From positions 24,091,036-24,155,035 of the forward strand of contig NC_134524.1 in NCBI RefSeq assembly GCF_027942865.1: a DNA stretch of 64,000 nt. Direction: 5' to 3'. Below, in pieces: positions 32,360-43,800 of this stretch (the stretch's first letter is position 1; the number at the start of each line of letters is the position of its first letter). The notes under the pieces were generated by a model, which had not been told where the DNA came from, made no database searches, and was given only the letters and a program-made list of their open reading frames with translations. The position numbers and the translations under genes are program-made. This DNA is from Odontesthes bonariensis. Taxonomy: Eukaryota > Chordata > Actinopteri > Atheriniformes > Atherinopsidae.

Positions 32360-33270
32360 CTGCAGTCAGGTCCACTGCCCCCTGCGTCCCAAACACCTCT
32401 TTAAACCAACCAAACCAGGCCGAGTTCGGCAGCATTTGGAGGTCCACATCAAAAACGCCATTACATTTGAAGGTAATGCCATTGCATTTTAGATTAAAGA
32501 TATACGTGCACACACACACACAAATGTGTATCCTTATGTATGTTCATGTGACTTGTTTGTCATTGTCTAACATAAACATTTTCTTGACTTGCTCTTCGAT
32601 AAGATCTGCTGCTGCATTTTGACTTGCAGGAATGGGGGACATTATCATCGTCCCATCTGTGACACAACTGTCATTAGGACAAACATGGAAGCGCATGTAA
32701 AGTCTTGTTCCATACAACAAACATCCACCTCAGCTGCTGCCCAGTCCAATCCGAGTCAGGATTCATCCTTCCTCTCCCTGCAACCAAGTCCATCTGCATC
32801 CCCATCTCCAGAGCTTCTTGTGCAACAATCAATTCAAACATCTTCTATCATCCACTCCTCAGCAGACACACAATTGTCATCTCCTTTGATTTCCTCTTCT
32901 GTTGAAACTGAAAAAGCTTGAATGTCCCCTCTGTTCACTAACTTGCCATCTGAAAAACTTGGCCAAACATATGCAGAGGAAGCACCCCCAAAAAATGAAA
33001 TGATGTAACTCAAACCAACCATTTAAAGAGTGTCTGTGTGGATGCCAAAAATGTCATTTTCGCAGTCCAAAAAGGAGGGCATGGCTTTTCAGTTCCTATA
33101 CACGTACAGGACAAAACCTGGGGCTGAGTACACAAGGTGCAGTGTGAGTTGGAGGATTGCAAATAGTACTTTTAACTTTCACACACTGCGAACACATCCG
33201 TTCTTTACAATACTGCACAGATATAGCCACAGAAGAATGCCTCAGAGAAGATATGTTAACAGAAATGGTG
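32360..33270 (+). pseudogene. Degenerate zinc-finger-type coding fragments
   Basis: Three + strand pieces look related. 32360-32474 reads GRVRQHLEVHIKNAITFE before a possible donor GTAATG. 32631-32705 reads GGHYHRPICDTTVIRTNM then EAHVKSC, after an acceptor CTTGCAG. 32918-32998 reads ECPLCSLTCHLKNLAKHM then QRKHP, an intact C2H2 finger. 33020-33200 continues with NVIFAVQKGGHGFSVPIHVQ and stops. The exon phases do not agree as read, and a His replaced the expected Cys context in the second piece, so it is decayed. Possibly a transposon-encoded protein; not identified. Confidence 0.45.
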
Positions 33271-33780
33271 CACTTAAAGTTTTTTGGTGATTCAAAAAAG
33301 TCAACCTGCCTTTAAAGGCAAAAATATGCACAAGCAGCACATGTCCCTCTCTGTGTTGAGGTACTATTTGTGGAAAGCTCAAAGCACTTCTGTTTTTCCA
33401 TCCATGAGCCAACTTTGCACTATTACAGTCGCCTTTGGGAGGATATTTCACTGCACATTGTACTGTGTATGATTGTGTATGTGACAAATAAAACTATCTT
33501 GAATCTTGAATCTTTGTAACGCACAATTCCTCAGCAAACACATGGCATTGCCCTTGTGCCAAACCAAGGATGTCATGTGTCCACAACAATATCAGTAAAT
33601 GGCATTTATTTCAAACGAACCGGGATGTGATCAGAACAGAAGAAACCATCTGGAGCGATCCTGGAGACATTCAAATTCATATTTCACAACATTGACGACA
33701 TGTTGAGATTTTGTGAAGAAGTAGTAGACAAAAACACAAAGTTTTGGCCTATTGTGAATGTCTCACTGAGTAAAGGTCTA
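33270..33780. other. Non-coding stretch, possible continuation of the decayed gene
   Basis: No intact frame. A short AATCTTGAATCTTG direct repeat lies near 33500. Nothing else is recognised. Confidence 0.35.
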
Positions 33781-33799
33781 CAGAACATTTGATCATGTT

Positions 33800-33955
33800 T
33801 TTTTTCTTTATTTTTATGCCTTTAATGATAGGACAGTTGGAAGACATGCAGCAAAGGGCCGCTCGGTGCGGGACTTGAACCAGAGCCAGCTGCGGCGAGG
33901 ACTGTAGCCCCTGTACATGGGGCGCCTGCTTAACCCACTACGCCACAGACCACCC
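33800..33955 (-). mobile_element. tRNA-derived SINE with 19-bp target duplication
   Basis: The minus strand starts GGTGGTCTGTGGCGTAGTGG, has a B-box GGTTCAAGTCC (33871-33881) and ends in an AT-rich tail. A perfect 19-bp duplication CAGAACATTTGATCATGTT flanks it (33781-33799 and 33956-33974). An RNA polymerase III B-box, tRNA-like head and long target duplication define a SINE. The perfect duplication suggests a fairly young insertion. Confidence 0.92.
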
Positions 33956-33974
33956 CAGAACATTTGATCATGTT

Positions 33975-34929
33975 GTGACTTGGTATGTTTTTGATGTTTT
34001 CTCATTGATCACTTGATAATTTGACTTGGATTATACTGTAGATATCAAGAGTTAGGGTAGTATTTAGTGGTACTAAGGTGTTACTGTTTACTAATTAATT
34101 CATTTGTGAGGAAAACGATTCAACCGGAAGTGCATTCGCGATTTTATTTTGAAATATACGCCGTGCATTTCCGGTCCTGACAGTGGAGGCACAGCCCTTT
34201 TACAGACAGCCGTTCCACTTCCTATTCGCCCCATTATAAAAAATTTGGCTGCAGTTCAGTTGATTTTCTCTGGGAGCGCTGGCGAGCGAGTGCAGAATGA
34301 CCATTTTCCATAGGGCTGGCGCTAATAACTCAAAAAATGTCCCCGCTAGCGGCTGAAACCTGAAAATAATACTGTGATTTCTGACAGAGGGATGTGGATT
34401 TATATCGAAAGTACAATAACCTGGGAGTTATAGCTTTCTGTTTTCTTACAGGTCTGGCATTTGCGAGTCAGTATCCGCTAGCATTTAGCTAACGGAATCT
34501 GAAGAACGCACGGCTGATTACGACCGGCTGCTTTACGGCACTCGTCCACTGTGCCAGAGTGCTAACCTGGTGCCGCTAACAACAACCAAAGCTAAACCAG
34601 AGGCTAGTCAGAGAGTATGTAAAAGGGCTGTGCTGAAATCTGTAACTATTTGAGCTAACCCCTCTCTGCTAGCTCAGCGCTAGGACTGACCATGCCGTAA
34701 AGTGATGCCACATGCGTGACGTCACTCGGGATGCAATACTGACAATAAATGTGTATTTTAAACAAATCTAGTGAGTCTAAAAAATCAAACCAAGTGCCGT
34801 TTGAAAGGATAATTTATCCTGCCTTTAGGAAAATTAAAATGAAAAAATATAAAAAAATTCTATCAAAAGCAATGGCTGCATCTAAGGTGGATTTCATAGT
34901 ACCACCATAGAGTTCGGCGTGCTCTGCAC
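33975..34929. other. Non-coding upstream region of the zinc-finger gene
   Basis: No gene. Moderately CpG-containing sequence with words such as GCCCCATTATAAAAAATTTGG that recur in fish repeats; I cannot assign it. It could hold distal promoter elements, but no specific site stands out. Confidence 0.4.
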
Positions 34930-35166
34930 TGCTTCGTTGGCGCCCCTAGAGTGCAGTACCACCCGGAAATAGCCGCCAGTTTTCCCTCTCCTCATGATAG
35001 AGACTCTCTGGTGGAGGTCTGCAGCCAGGACCTCTGGGCCGGAACTCCACCCTGTGACCCCGGAAGCAAATACCGCAGCCGGCCGCCAGTTTTCTCTGTG
35101 TGGGACTCAGCTGCTGGACGGTGTGTTAGCGTGTCTGAGCTGAATATCTGAGTGTGAGCAGCAACA
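34930..35166 (+). promoter_or_regulatory. Putative 5' UTR / proximal promoter of the zinc-finger gene
   Basis: This is a GC-rich stretch with several CpGs directly before the start codon. No TATA box sits at a standard distance. The sequence just before the ATG, GTGAGCAGCAACA, has A at -3 and suits vertebrate initiation. Transcription start not determinable from sequence. Confidence 0.4.
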
Positions 35167-35338
35167 ATGTCTTCAGTTCAGCATCTGAGAGAGTTTATCA
35201 GCCAGCGACTAACTGCTGCCGCCGAAGAAATATTCTCAGAGTTTGAGAAAACCATCGTCCAGTACGAGGAAGAGATCGGCCGTCAGCGCAGACTGCTGGA
35301 TATCAGCTGGAAACCGCAAAGAAAGCTCCACAGAGTGG
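35167..35338 (+). CDS. C2H2 zinc-finger protein, exon 1 (start)
   Basis: ATG 35167 begins MSSVQHLREFISQRLTAAAE, followed by EIFSEFEKTIVQYEEEIGRQ and RRLLDISWKPQRKLHRV. This is the acidic, helix- and coiled-coil-prone N-terminus shared by a large teleost family of C2H2 zinc-finger genes. The exon is 172 nt and ends at a strong donor (GG|GTAAGT), leaving one base of a split codon, which exon 2 at 38762 completes as GAG (Glu). A TIR element has inserted 6 bp into the intron. This N-terminus is thought to mediate protein contacts; the function of the protein is probably sequence-specific DNA binding in the nucleus, by analogy only. Confidence 0.85.
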
Positions 35339-35345
35339 GTAAGTA

Positions 35346-35843
35346 AAGCCCGATTTATGCCCTACGGAACCGGACGAAATTCGTCTGTCCGGTCCATACG
35401 TTGCTCCCGGAGCTTCTGTTTATGCCTCCGTCCGTATTGCGCACGTCCGTAAGAAATCCTCTAGAGGGCGGTAGGCTATATATTGAGTCATTGTCGGCCG
35501 CGGGTTTGAGAAACATGGCGTCAATTGAGGAAGTTGCAGTCATACAAATGTATATACCCCCTGACCATCTCACAAATCCTCTCCTCCATTACCTGGCATT
35601 TTTAAATCTTAAATTTTTTTAATCTCCTACTCTTCGTTCTTCTTCTTCCTCCATAACTTCCGGAGCCAACACGCTCCTGACTCTCTACTGCCCCCACGAA
35701 TTCCTCTGGTATTGCTCCGTTTCGCCCGGAGCTCACCGGATTGCTAAGCTCTTGACCTACGGACAAACTGACGGATGAAACGACCCCCGGAACCGGGTGA
35801 AAGCGTCCGTTTCCGTAGTTAACGTAGGGCATAAATGGGCCTT
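35346..35843. mobile_element. TIR element in intron 1, 498 bp, TA duplication
   Basis: The left end AAGCCCGATTTATGCCCTAC and the right end, whose reverse complement is AAGGCCCATTTATGCCCTAC, match at 18 of 20 bases. TA flanks it (35344-35345 and 35844-35845). Internal sequence is CCG-rich and non-coding. A TA duplication would suit Tc1/mariner or some Harbinger/ISL2EU-related families; family unassigned. It lies immediately after the GTAAG of the exon-1 donor. Confidence 0.75.
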
Positions 35844-35870
35844 TACTCAGCTCATTTTACGGACCTCTGG

Positions 35871-37255
35871 CAGACATCCCAAGTTCCAAAAACTCATTTC
35901 AGGGAGATGCCCTATTTGATTTTTGGGGTTCTCTAATTTTGCCTATTTATCAACATATTAAATTGGGGATTTTTTAAAAGGCTTAGACAGGCTGGATATA
36001 GATAGTTAGATACTGTAGCTGGCTAGTTAGATTTAGAAACTAAATGTGTATTGATACTTTAAATAAGTATTTGATACGTTTTGCTTTATTTTATAACAGC
36101 ATCTAACCTACAGAAATAAAATGCAGATGATGGCGCCTTCAGCCTACCTCCACGTGTTTTACAGTCATTAAGTTCGCCGTGGGCAATACGGTCACTATTG
36201 TGTTAGACCCGATTCTTTATATTGGAAGCCCAAGAACCAGTTGGAGCAGTCTTAAGTTAAACAAAGTATTTATTGGAGGTCACAGGTCAAGTATCAGCGC
36301 TGGACTTGGAGAGACAGAGTTCTCGCATGAAATCCGTCCGACCAAGTCCCGAGATCTGGAAACATTCCATATTTATGTTCACCCTTATCTCAGAGGTTGT
36401 ACCTACATTTGACGACGCATCATTGAATATTTACTCATGCTGTGAGCAGGCCATCCACCGTCTTCGTCATGTTCTTTGGATGTGATAAGCAATGTGTGTG
36501 TGTGTGTGTGAGTGTTGTTTCAGGCGTGCATCTACTGCACCAGACCTATCTGTCCTAAGAGACGCTTTATCTGACCCAGTTATTTTATCCCGCTACGTCA
36601 TCTTAAAGTGTTGGACATACATTTGCGTTGTATGAGCAGAGTCTACCGTAACATAGATTATCTAGAGAACTACAGAATATGAATACATAAAGTCTAAGAA
36701 TAAAGCCAATTTATAACATTTGCATACAGTGCACCTCGCCACGGTGTCATCATTCTTCACCTTCACTAGACATGGATATACTTTAGTATATTCTGCTGTA
36801 AAATGAGTCTTATATTTTCGTTTTTTACCCTCTGCCATTTGGCAGGATGCACAGTTTTGAGTGGTAACTTAGGTGACTGTCAGAGAGTAAATCGAAGCCC
36901 TCCCACAACGAACGTTATTGGCTTAGTAAACCAATCAGCTGACTAAACCAATCTCTGACAAGCAGTCGCCTTGAACGCTCGTTGAACAGAACATCGCTTT
37001 GGACAGATACGCAGAGGTTTCACAAGCAACCTCTCCCCACACCCCACTCTCTCTCTCGTGCCTGCGCAGTCGAAACGCGCATGGTGCACGAGTTATTGTG
37101 TTGCCTGCACGCTCTCACTCGCATTGAAAAAAAACAAAAAAACACTCCCTCGCATAGTCTAAAATCCGGGATATTTTATCCGACTCGCGGGCATCCGTGA
37201 TTAACTATCAATATCAGGGAGTCTCCCGGAACTGCCGGGAGACTTGGGATGTCTG
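35871..37255. mobile_element. TIR element in intron 1, 1.39 kb, 6-bp duplication
   Basis: Ends CAGACATCCCAAGT (35871-35884) and ACTTGGGATGTCTG (37242-37255) are perfect inverted repeats. CTCTGG flanks both sides (35865-35870 and 37256-37261). A 6-bp duplication is unusual for hAT (8 bp), so the superfamily is left open. The interior includes a block from 36201 beginning TGTTAGACCC that may be an LTR-like insertion, without a clear end, and a TG microsatellite near 36493. Confidence 0.8.
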
Positions 37256-37261
37256 CTCTGG

Positions 37262-38373
37262 TCCAGCAGAAGCAAGCAGCCGGACATCTGACGGTGTGAC
37301 ACATCCGGCTGCAGCTGCATCTTAAAGCTCCAGTTTTCTTTCAGTTTTTTCTTTACACAATCTGATGGAGCTTCTGCTACCTTGTATGGTCCCGTCCACA
37401 GAGAAGAGGACTAGTTACGTTAGTTGGCTTTATTCAGTTGTTTCTCATATTCACACCAGTGTTCATGCTGTGGTAAAACAGGGTATGGACAGGGCATCTT
37501 CTCCCTGTCCAGGCTTCATGTGGGACAACCTGACAGCATTCATGGTGGCATCTGGAGTAAATCTCCGGTTAAATAACATCATAGGGAGAGCTTCAGCCCA
37601 AGTTAACTGTGTGTCTGCATAGATTTTGTTGGGCTCTCACCAAGCTGCTCTCTGCTCACTGTTTTTAAATGCACCAGAAAAACAAACCTTGACTTGTCTT
37701 GTGATGACTCAGCCTCACTGCAGCTGTGGTTTTGTTCATCTCCTAATACCCAAACTTATTTAAACCTCTATAAAGCACTTTGCTGCTTTATTAAGAGGGC
37801 ATATTAATTGTTTCATAGATCTGCTGCAGTTAAATAGTTAAATGATTGAGTTAAATAGTCAAATGGTTTAATGAGTTTACATCTAAATATTGATGATAAC
37901 TATTAACTCAGAATTGGTGAAAAAAGGCAGAGGAGAATTATTTAGAGCAGCTCATTTTTTTAAAGTCAAGTTAATATCTCCTAATAAGAATAAAGGCTAA
38001 CCTTTAATACTTTAAGATGGTAACAAATTGTTTGACGTCTGACTGTCTTGCCGTGCTATTCAATCCTGATAGTTTAACCTCTGTCATATGGTCTGTCTGA
38101 TCTCAGTCCTGCTTCAGGTGGAAATCATAAAGTTTGAATTTGTAGAACATTTTTTCAGATGGTTTTCCAATTAAAGGAGCAAATATCCTAAACGCTCTGC
38201 TTGTGTGTTTGATTTGAGCTCTTTAAGAGAGCTGTTCAATCTTATTTCAGCAACAATTTGTATGAATGTCTTGTTTCAAACACTGTGTTCTTCCTGGATT
38301 TATTTTGGACATTTTATTGTTTCTTATCTCCTCACTGCGATTTTTGCATTGTAAAGCTGTTTTCAGTTTATCT
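37262..38373. other. Intron 1 sequence, nothing recognised
   Basis: Ordinary AT-rich intronic sequence. A frame of 86 codons at 37365-37622 has no family resemblance and no splice context, so I do not call it. Confidence 0.4.
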
Positions 38374-38450
38374 AAATCAAATCAAATCAAATTTATTTGT
38401 AGCACATTCCATGTACAAAACAATTCAAAGTGCTTCACATAAAATAAAAG
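38374..38450 (-). repeat. LINE 3'-tail fragment (5'-truncated)
   Basis: On the minus strand it matches the 3' UTR at 30473-30545, ending in TTTGAT repeats. It is only about 75 bp, a typical heavily 5'-truncated LINE insertion. Confidence 0.75.
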
Positions 38451-38605
38451 CATAGCTGCCAACATACACGATTTTGGTGTAGCAGATACGATTTCCAGGC
38501 CCTAATTACGCCGCTACGCGTGACTTGAATATCCTACGCATTACCCAACAAAGATGCACAGGCACCCTGAGGCTTTTTACCTTTACCCATTGAAATACAA
38601 TGTTT

Positions 38606-38668
38606 AATGTATGTATGTATACATGTATATATATATACACATATATATATATACATGTATACATGTGT
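38606..38668. repeat. AT-rich alternating microsatellite
   Basis: (TGTA)n passes into (TA)n with a palindromic core, directly before the point where homology to the exon-2 copy B segment begins (about 38668). Confidence 0.85.
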
Positions 38669-38761
38669 GCAGAAAGGTTATCAAGAGAAGAAGAAAAGTG
38701 GGTGTGGTTTAACACGCTGCACGCCACAGCTGGATCTTATCGTATGTGCTGACAGTTGCAG

Positions 38762-39060
38762 AGTCCATCAGTCGGACCAGAATGGAGCTGAACCAGGAGC
38801 AGAACCAGGAGCAGAACCAGGAGCTGAACCAGGAGCTGAACCAGGAGCTGAACCAGGAGCTGAACCAAGAACTGAAACAGGAGCAGAACCAGGAGCAGAA
38901 CCAGGAGCAGAACCAAGAACTGAACCAAGAACTGAAACAGGAGCAGAACCAGGAGCTGAACCAGGAGCTGAACCAAGAACTGAAACAGGAGCAGAACCAG
39001 GAGCAGAACCCCTCCACCAGGAAACGAGCCCGCTCATCCTCTGGGTCCACCGGGCCACAG
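38762..39060 (+). CDS. C2H2 zinc-finger protein, exon 2 (12-bp minisatellite exon)
   Basis: Acceptor TTGCAG (38756-38761) precedes a 299-nt exon. With the base left over from exon 1 it makes exactly 100 codons. It reads ESISRTRMELNQ, then 18 or so four-residue units of the types EQNQ, ELNQ and ELKQ, then NPSTRKRARSSSGSTGPQ. It ends in CAG|GTCAGT at phase 0, matching exon 3. A second CAG acceptor 6 nt upstream (ending 38755) would also keep the frame. The repeats are Gln/Glu-rich and predicted helical or disordered, forming a spacer between N-terminus and fingers; KRAR near the end could serve nuclear import. No other known protein comes to mind for this exon. Confidence 0.75.
38782..39008 (+). 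repeat. Coding 12-bp minisatellite (copy C)
   Basis: The unit is GAGCTGAACCAG with variants GAGCAGAACCAG and GAACTGAAACAG. Higher-order repeats are visible: a block of several units containing GAACTGAAACAG recurs three times. The corresponding arrays in copies A (about 7708-7812, minus strand) and B (about 19613-19752) are shorter by whole units. Confidence 0.9.
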
Positions 39061-39083
39061 GTCAGTGTGGAGGAGGTTTTTAT

Positions 39084-39263
39084 TTTATTTCTTATTTATT
39101 TGGTTAGGACTCTGCACATTAATCAACATATCAGCAAAGCATCCATGTAAATATGCCGGAGTTAGCACAGTTGCTAAATTTCATCCGTTGTCCTCAGGCA
39201 GGTATCATAAAAACATACAGACAATACACCATGACAAAAACCTAAAGAACAAACAAAGATTCA
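39084..39263 (-). repeat. Rex1-like LINE 3' UTR fragment (copy C)
   Basis: Same fragment and same junction to exon 2 as at 19827-20004. It lies about 25 bp into intron 2 of the zinc-finger gene. Confidence 0.85.
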
Positions 39264-39720
39264 CATCAAAGTTAAAGGGATAGTTCACCTCTTTTGACAT
39301 GAAGCTGTATGACATCCCATATCAGCAACATCATTTATGAACATCTTCTTACCCCCTGCTGCGTCCTGTGAGCAGAGTTCCAGCCTTGTTTTGGTGTTGA
39401 TGAACGTAGTCTGGCCAGTTTGCTAAGGTCCCGAAAATAAAGCGTTTTACTTCTCAAAACAATATGCATTCAAAAGAGTAATACATTTGCATCACAAACC
39501 CTCCCTCCAGAAAAAGTCAGACCTCACATAGCTTGGCCCTATTTTCTCTCCCTTCGTATCACTGCCTGCTGTGTAAACCGTGCAGACCGAAGTGCAGACC
39601 GAGCACTCCCCTGCTTCCGAGCAGCAAACACCGTAACAGCTGCAGCTATCGCTAGGTGGCTGTTAGCATTGATATGAAGGGAGGCAAAAATAGTGGACGT
39701 CATTGAGGGATACTCCATCA
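39264..39720. repeat. Unclassified repeat, partner of 20005-20404
   Basis: Nearly identical to 20005-20404 apart from about 33 extra bases at 39508-39540 (around AGAAAAAGTCAGACCTCAC) that copy B lacks. Confidence 0.6.
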
Positions 39721-40854
39721 TACTTAGCTGCCTTCCCTCTAATTTTCATGTGTCTGGGCAAACACACCAGCTCCCTGAGCACACTGAGGAGCACTGTGAG
39801 CAGCATCAGATGTGCACGCTGTGGCCACACACCTGTATCACACCTGTTCAACACCTTGGATCATAGCAAGTTACATGGCTTATTAAAAGAATCAAATCAC
39901 AGCAGCAATTTTCATTAGTTTACTTTTAATAAAAGCGATTTGGCCCACTTAAAATGAAAAAGACAAAAATCTTGTTGTTCATGAGATGTGTTATCTGTCT
40001 CTGTCTCTACGAAGCTGACAACGTTGTCAAGTCTCGGAAGATGTTCTTCTTTTGTAATTTCATAGTTCTTATTTAACCATTTGGCCCTGAGGTCTGATGG
40101 TAGCTTGCCAATGATCTCAACCAATGTGCGGCGACCACTGAGCTCTTCCTCACATGGCAGCAAGCGTATCCTCACAGCCTCTCAGTTGGTCTGCGAAGTC
40201 TCTGAGTTGCACATTGTCTCTTATCTCCTTAAAGTTCAAAACCTTTCCTACCCAAGCTTGTGAGATGGAATGAGGATTTCTGAATCTTGTTCTTAGTCGC
40301 TCAAGTGCCTCCTTGCTACCCGCACTAGGATTGGGGATGTATAAGCAGTGACTTATGGCATCTCGAGCCTTTCCTTCGGTGTACTGGTGTAGACGAGTTA
40401 ACCATTGTGGTGAAAAGCCTCATGAACTTCCAATACTGGAGGGGGGTCTCCATCAAACTTGACCATATCCCTTGGTGGGAGCCTAAGAGAGTCTACTTGG
40501 ACTTGATACTGCTGCCTTGAAAACTCTAGCAATTGTGATAATGAATCCCTAGATATTGGTGAAAGTGACGGTTGTGTCATTGCAGGGATCCTGCCAGCTC
40601 TCGGTGGAGAATAGAAATCTGCAGTCAGGGCTTGCTTCTTTTGTTCATTGTGTAGCATCTGTGCATCTAGCTCGGCCTTGTGATGCATTCACAGGAGTTC
40701 CAGTTCAAACTCCTGTTTGTTGCGTTGAAGCAGCACTTCAAAGTTTTCCTGTTCCCTCTTTCGCAGAGCTTGTAGCATCTCTTGCTCTCCTGACACAGAA
40801 TTTTCATCATTTGTGTCGGCTTGAGGTTCATTGACTAAATCATTTCAAATTCAA

Positions 40855-43800
40855 TTCAAATTCAAAAATACTTTATTTATCCCAGAGGGAAATTAAATGT
40901 TGATGTAGCTCAATTAAATCAAGGAGTTATTATAGATGCTGATGGCTGTGGGCAGGAAAGATTTCCTGTAGCGGTCCGTTTTGCATCCAAACTGAAGAAG
41001 CCTTTGACTGAAGAGACTCTGTTTTCCGATAACAGTCTCATGGAGAGGATGTTCAGGGTTGTCCATAATTCTCTTGATTTTATGCAAAATCCTTCCTTGC
41101 ATTATTGTCTCCAGAGGTTCAACAGTTGTCCCCAGAAAAGAACCAGCCTTCTTTATCAGGTTGTTGAGTCTTTTTAGGTCCCTGGTTCTGATGCTGCTGC
41201 CCCAACAGATGACGCAAGAGGAAATGACGCTCGCAACAACAGACTTGTAGAAGATCTGCAACATCTTGTTGCAAACCTTGAAGGACCTTAGCTTCCTCAA
41301 GAAGTACAGTCTGCTCTGTCCTTTCTTGTAGATGGCTTCACTGTTGTGTCTCCAGTCCAGTCTGTTGTCCACATGAACACCAAGGTATTTATATTCCTCA
41401 ACCACCTCCACTTCTTCTCCCATGATGGAAACAGGGTTTGATCTGACCCTGTTTCTCCTGAAATCTACAATCATCTCCTTTTGTTTTGTTAACATTCAAG
41501 ATGAGATGATTGTTCCCACACCATGCCACAAAGCGGTCCACCAGCTCTCTGTACTCAGCTTCTTGTCCATCTCTGATATACCCGACAACTGCAGAGTCAT
41601 CTGAATATTTCTGTAGATGACAGGAGTCTGACTTGTACTGGAAGTCTGAAGTGTACAAAGTGAAAAGGAATGGTGAGAGTACAGTCCCCTGTGGTGCTCC
41701 TGTGCTGCTGATCACCTGGTTAGACACACAATTCTTCAGTCTGACAAACTGTGGTCTGTTTGTCAGGTAGTCATTAATCCAAGTGATTGTTGAGGCCTCC
41801 ACCTGAGTCTTCTGGAGTTTCAGACTAAGCAGATCAGGCTGGATTGTGTTAAATGCACTGGAGAAATCAAAGAACATGATCCTCACAGTGCTGCCTGCTT
41901 TGTCCACATGACAGTGGGTTTGTTGAAGCAGGTGTATGATAGCGTCTTCAACTCCAACTCCATGGCGATAAGCAAACTGCAGGGGGTCCTGATATGTGCT
42001 GGTTTGCTTACACAGGTGGGTCAACAGGAGTCTCTCCAGGACCTTCATGATGTGGGATGTCAGGGCAACAGGTCTGTAGTCATTGATGACTGAAGGGTGA
42101 GTTTTCTTTGGTACCGGAACCAGACAGGATGTCTTCCACAACAGTGGTACCTTCTCTTGGGTCAAGCTAAGGTTGAAAAGGTGTTGCAGAATCCCACAGA
42201 GCTGCTCTGCACAGGCCTTCAGGACTCAGGGGCTGACACCATCTGGACCTGCAGCCTTGTTCCGGTTCAGTCTCTCCAACTGCCTCTTCACCTGACTTCT
42301 AGAAACAGAGAAGTGGGAGGGGGAGGCAACGGGGACAGCAGCATCTCCTGATTGGGTTGTAGACAAACCAGTGGAAGCAGAAGAATCCATGACTGAGGTG
42401 GAGGTGGAGATGTTACAAGAAAGCTGTGGGTCAGAGGGTGGGATGTCTCTTTGGCTGGGAACAGGAGGGGAGGATGGTGAGCTTGTTCCTGAACTGAACC
42501 TGTTGAAGAATGTGTTCAGCTCATTTGCTCCGTCCAGACTTCCATCCATCCGATCCTCCCTCTGTTTGAGGCCTGTGATCTTCTTCATTCCTGACCACAC
42601 ATCTCTGATATTGTTCCTCTGCAGTTTACTCTCAAGCTTCTTTCTATACACCTCCTTGCTCTCTCTGATCTTGACTTTGAGCTGCTTCTGTATACTCCTC
42701 AGTAACTCCCTGTCTCGCTCCCTAAAGGCTCTTTTTTTCTTGTTCAATAGTTCCTTTAGCTCACTGGTGATCCAGGGTTTGTTATTAGGGAAGCATCTCA
42801 CTGTTCTGGTGGGGATGGTGTTGTCCACACAGAAGTTTATATAGTCAGTCACACACTCAGTCATGGCATTAATGTCCTCTCCATGTGGCTTACAAAGAGA
42901 AATCCAATCGGTTGCATCAAAACAACCCTGTAAGGCTTCTTCAGCTTCATGTGACCACTTTCTAACAGTCCTTTTTGTGACAGGTAGTATCTGGACAAGG
43001 GGTTTATATGCTGAACAGAGAAAAACAAGGTTGTGATCTGATTTACCCAGGGGAGGTCTTGATTTGGAAATGTATGAATCCTTGACATTTGTGTAAAACA
43101 AATCCAATGTCTTGTTTTCTCTGGTAGAGCAGCTGACAAACTGTTGAAAAGTTGGCAGTGTAGCAGAGAGTGAGGCATGATTAAAATCACCAGATATTGC
43201 CACAAAAGAATTGGGGTGTTGTGTCTGTATCTTAGCAACAACGGAACTGATGACATCACATGCAGTGTCGGCAACAGCTGAGGGTGGAATGTAAACAGCC
43301 ACCAAAACAACACCGGTGAACTCTCTTGGCAAATAATATGGACGAAAACTTACTGCCAATAGTTCAATGTCAGGACTGCAGAGACGACTCCTCACAGCAA
43401 CATGTCCTGGGTGACACCATCCGTTGCCGACAAGCACCGCCAATCCATCCCCCCTCCTTTTCCCGCCACTCTTCAAATCTCGATCCGCTCGCACAGTCAG
43501 GAAGCCCGGCAGAGAGACGCCGGAGTCTGGGATATGATCCTGCAGCCATGTCTCAGTAAAACACATAATGCTACATTCCCGATATTCTTGCTGAGTCCTT
43601 GTCAAGGCTAGAAGTTCATCCAACTTGTTAGCTAACGATCTTACATTGCCCATGATGACGGATGGCAGAGATGGTTTGAACTTCTTCTTTCTTTCTCTCC
43701 TCTTTGCTCCTGCTCTGCATCCACAACGCCTCCTTTTCAATTCCAGTGGGATTTCTGGCTTCAGTTGTCAAATTATTTCTGCTTTTTCAATGTTAATCAG

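Noticed and set aside
33800..33955. A tRNA gene in minus orientation
   Set aside because: It has a B-box but also a long target duplication, an A/T-rich tail and extra non-tRNA body, so it is a SINE.
36201..36770. Possible LTR starting TGTTAGACCC within the 1.39-kb TIR element
   Set aside because: I could not find a matching CA end or a target duplication; kept only as a remark.
37365..37622. 86-codon open frame in intron 1
   Set aside because: No family resemblance, no suitable splice context, and length within chance for the region.
38607..39107. Alternative frame of exon 2 giving a long GAEP repeat continuing past the donor
   Set aside because: This is the +1 frame of the same 12-bp array. 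It does not join in phase with exon 1 or exon 3, while the ELNQ frame joins both.
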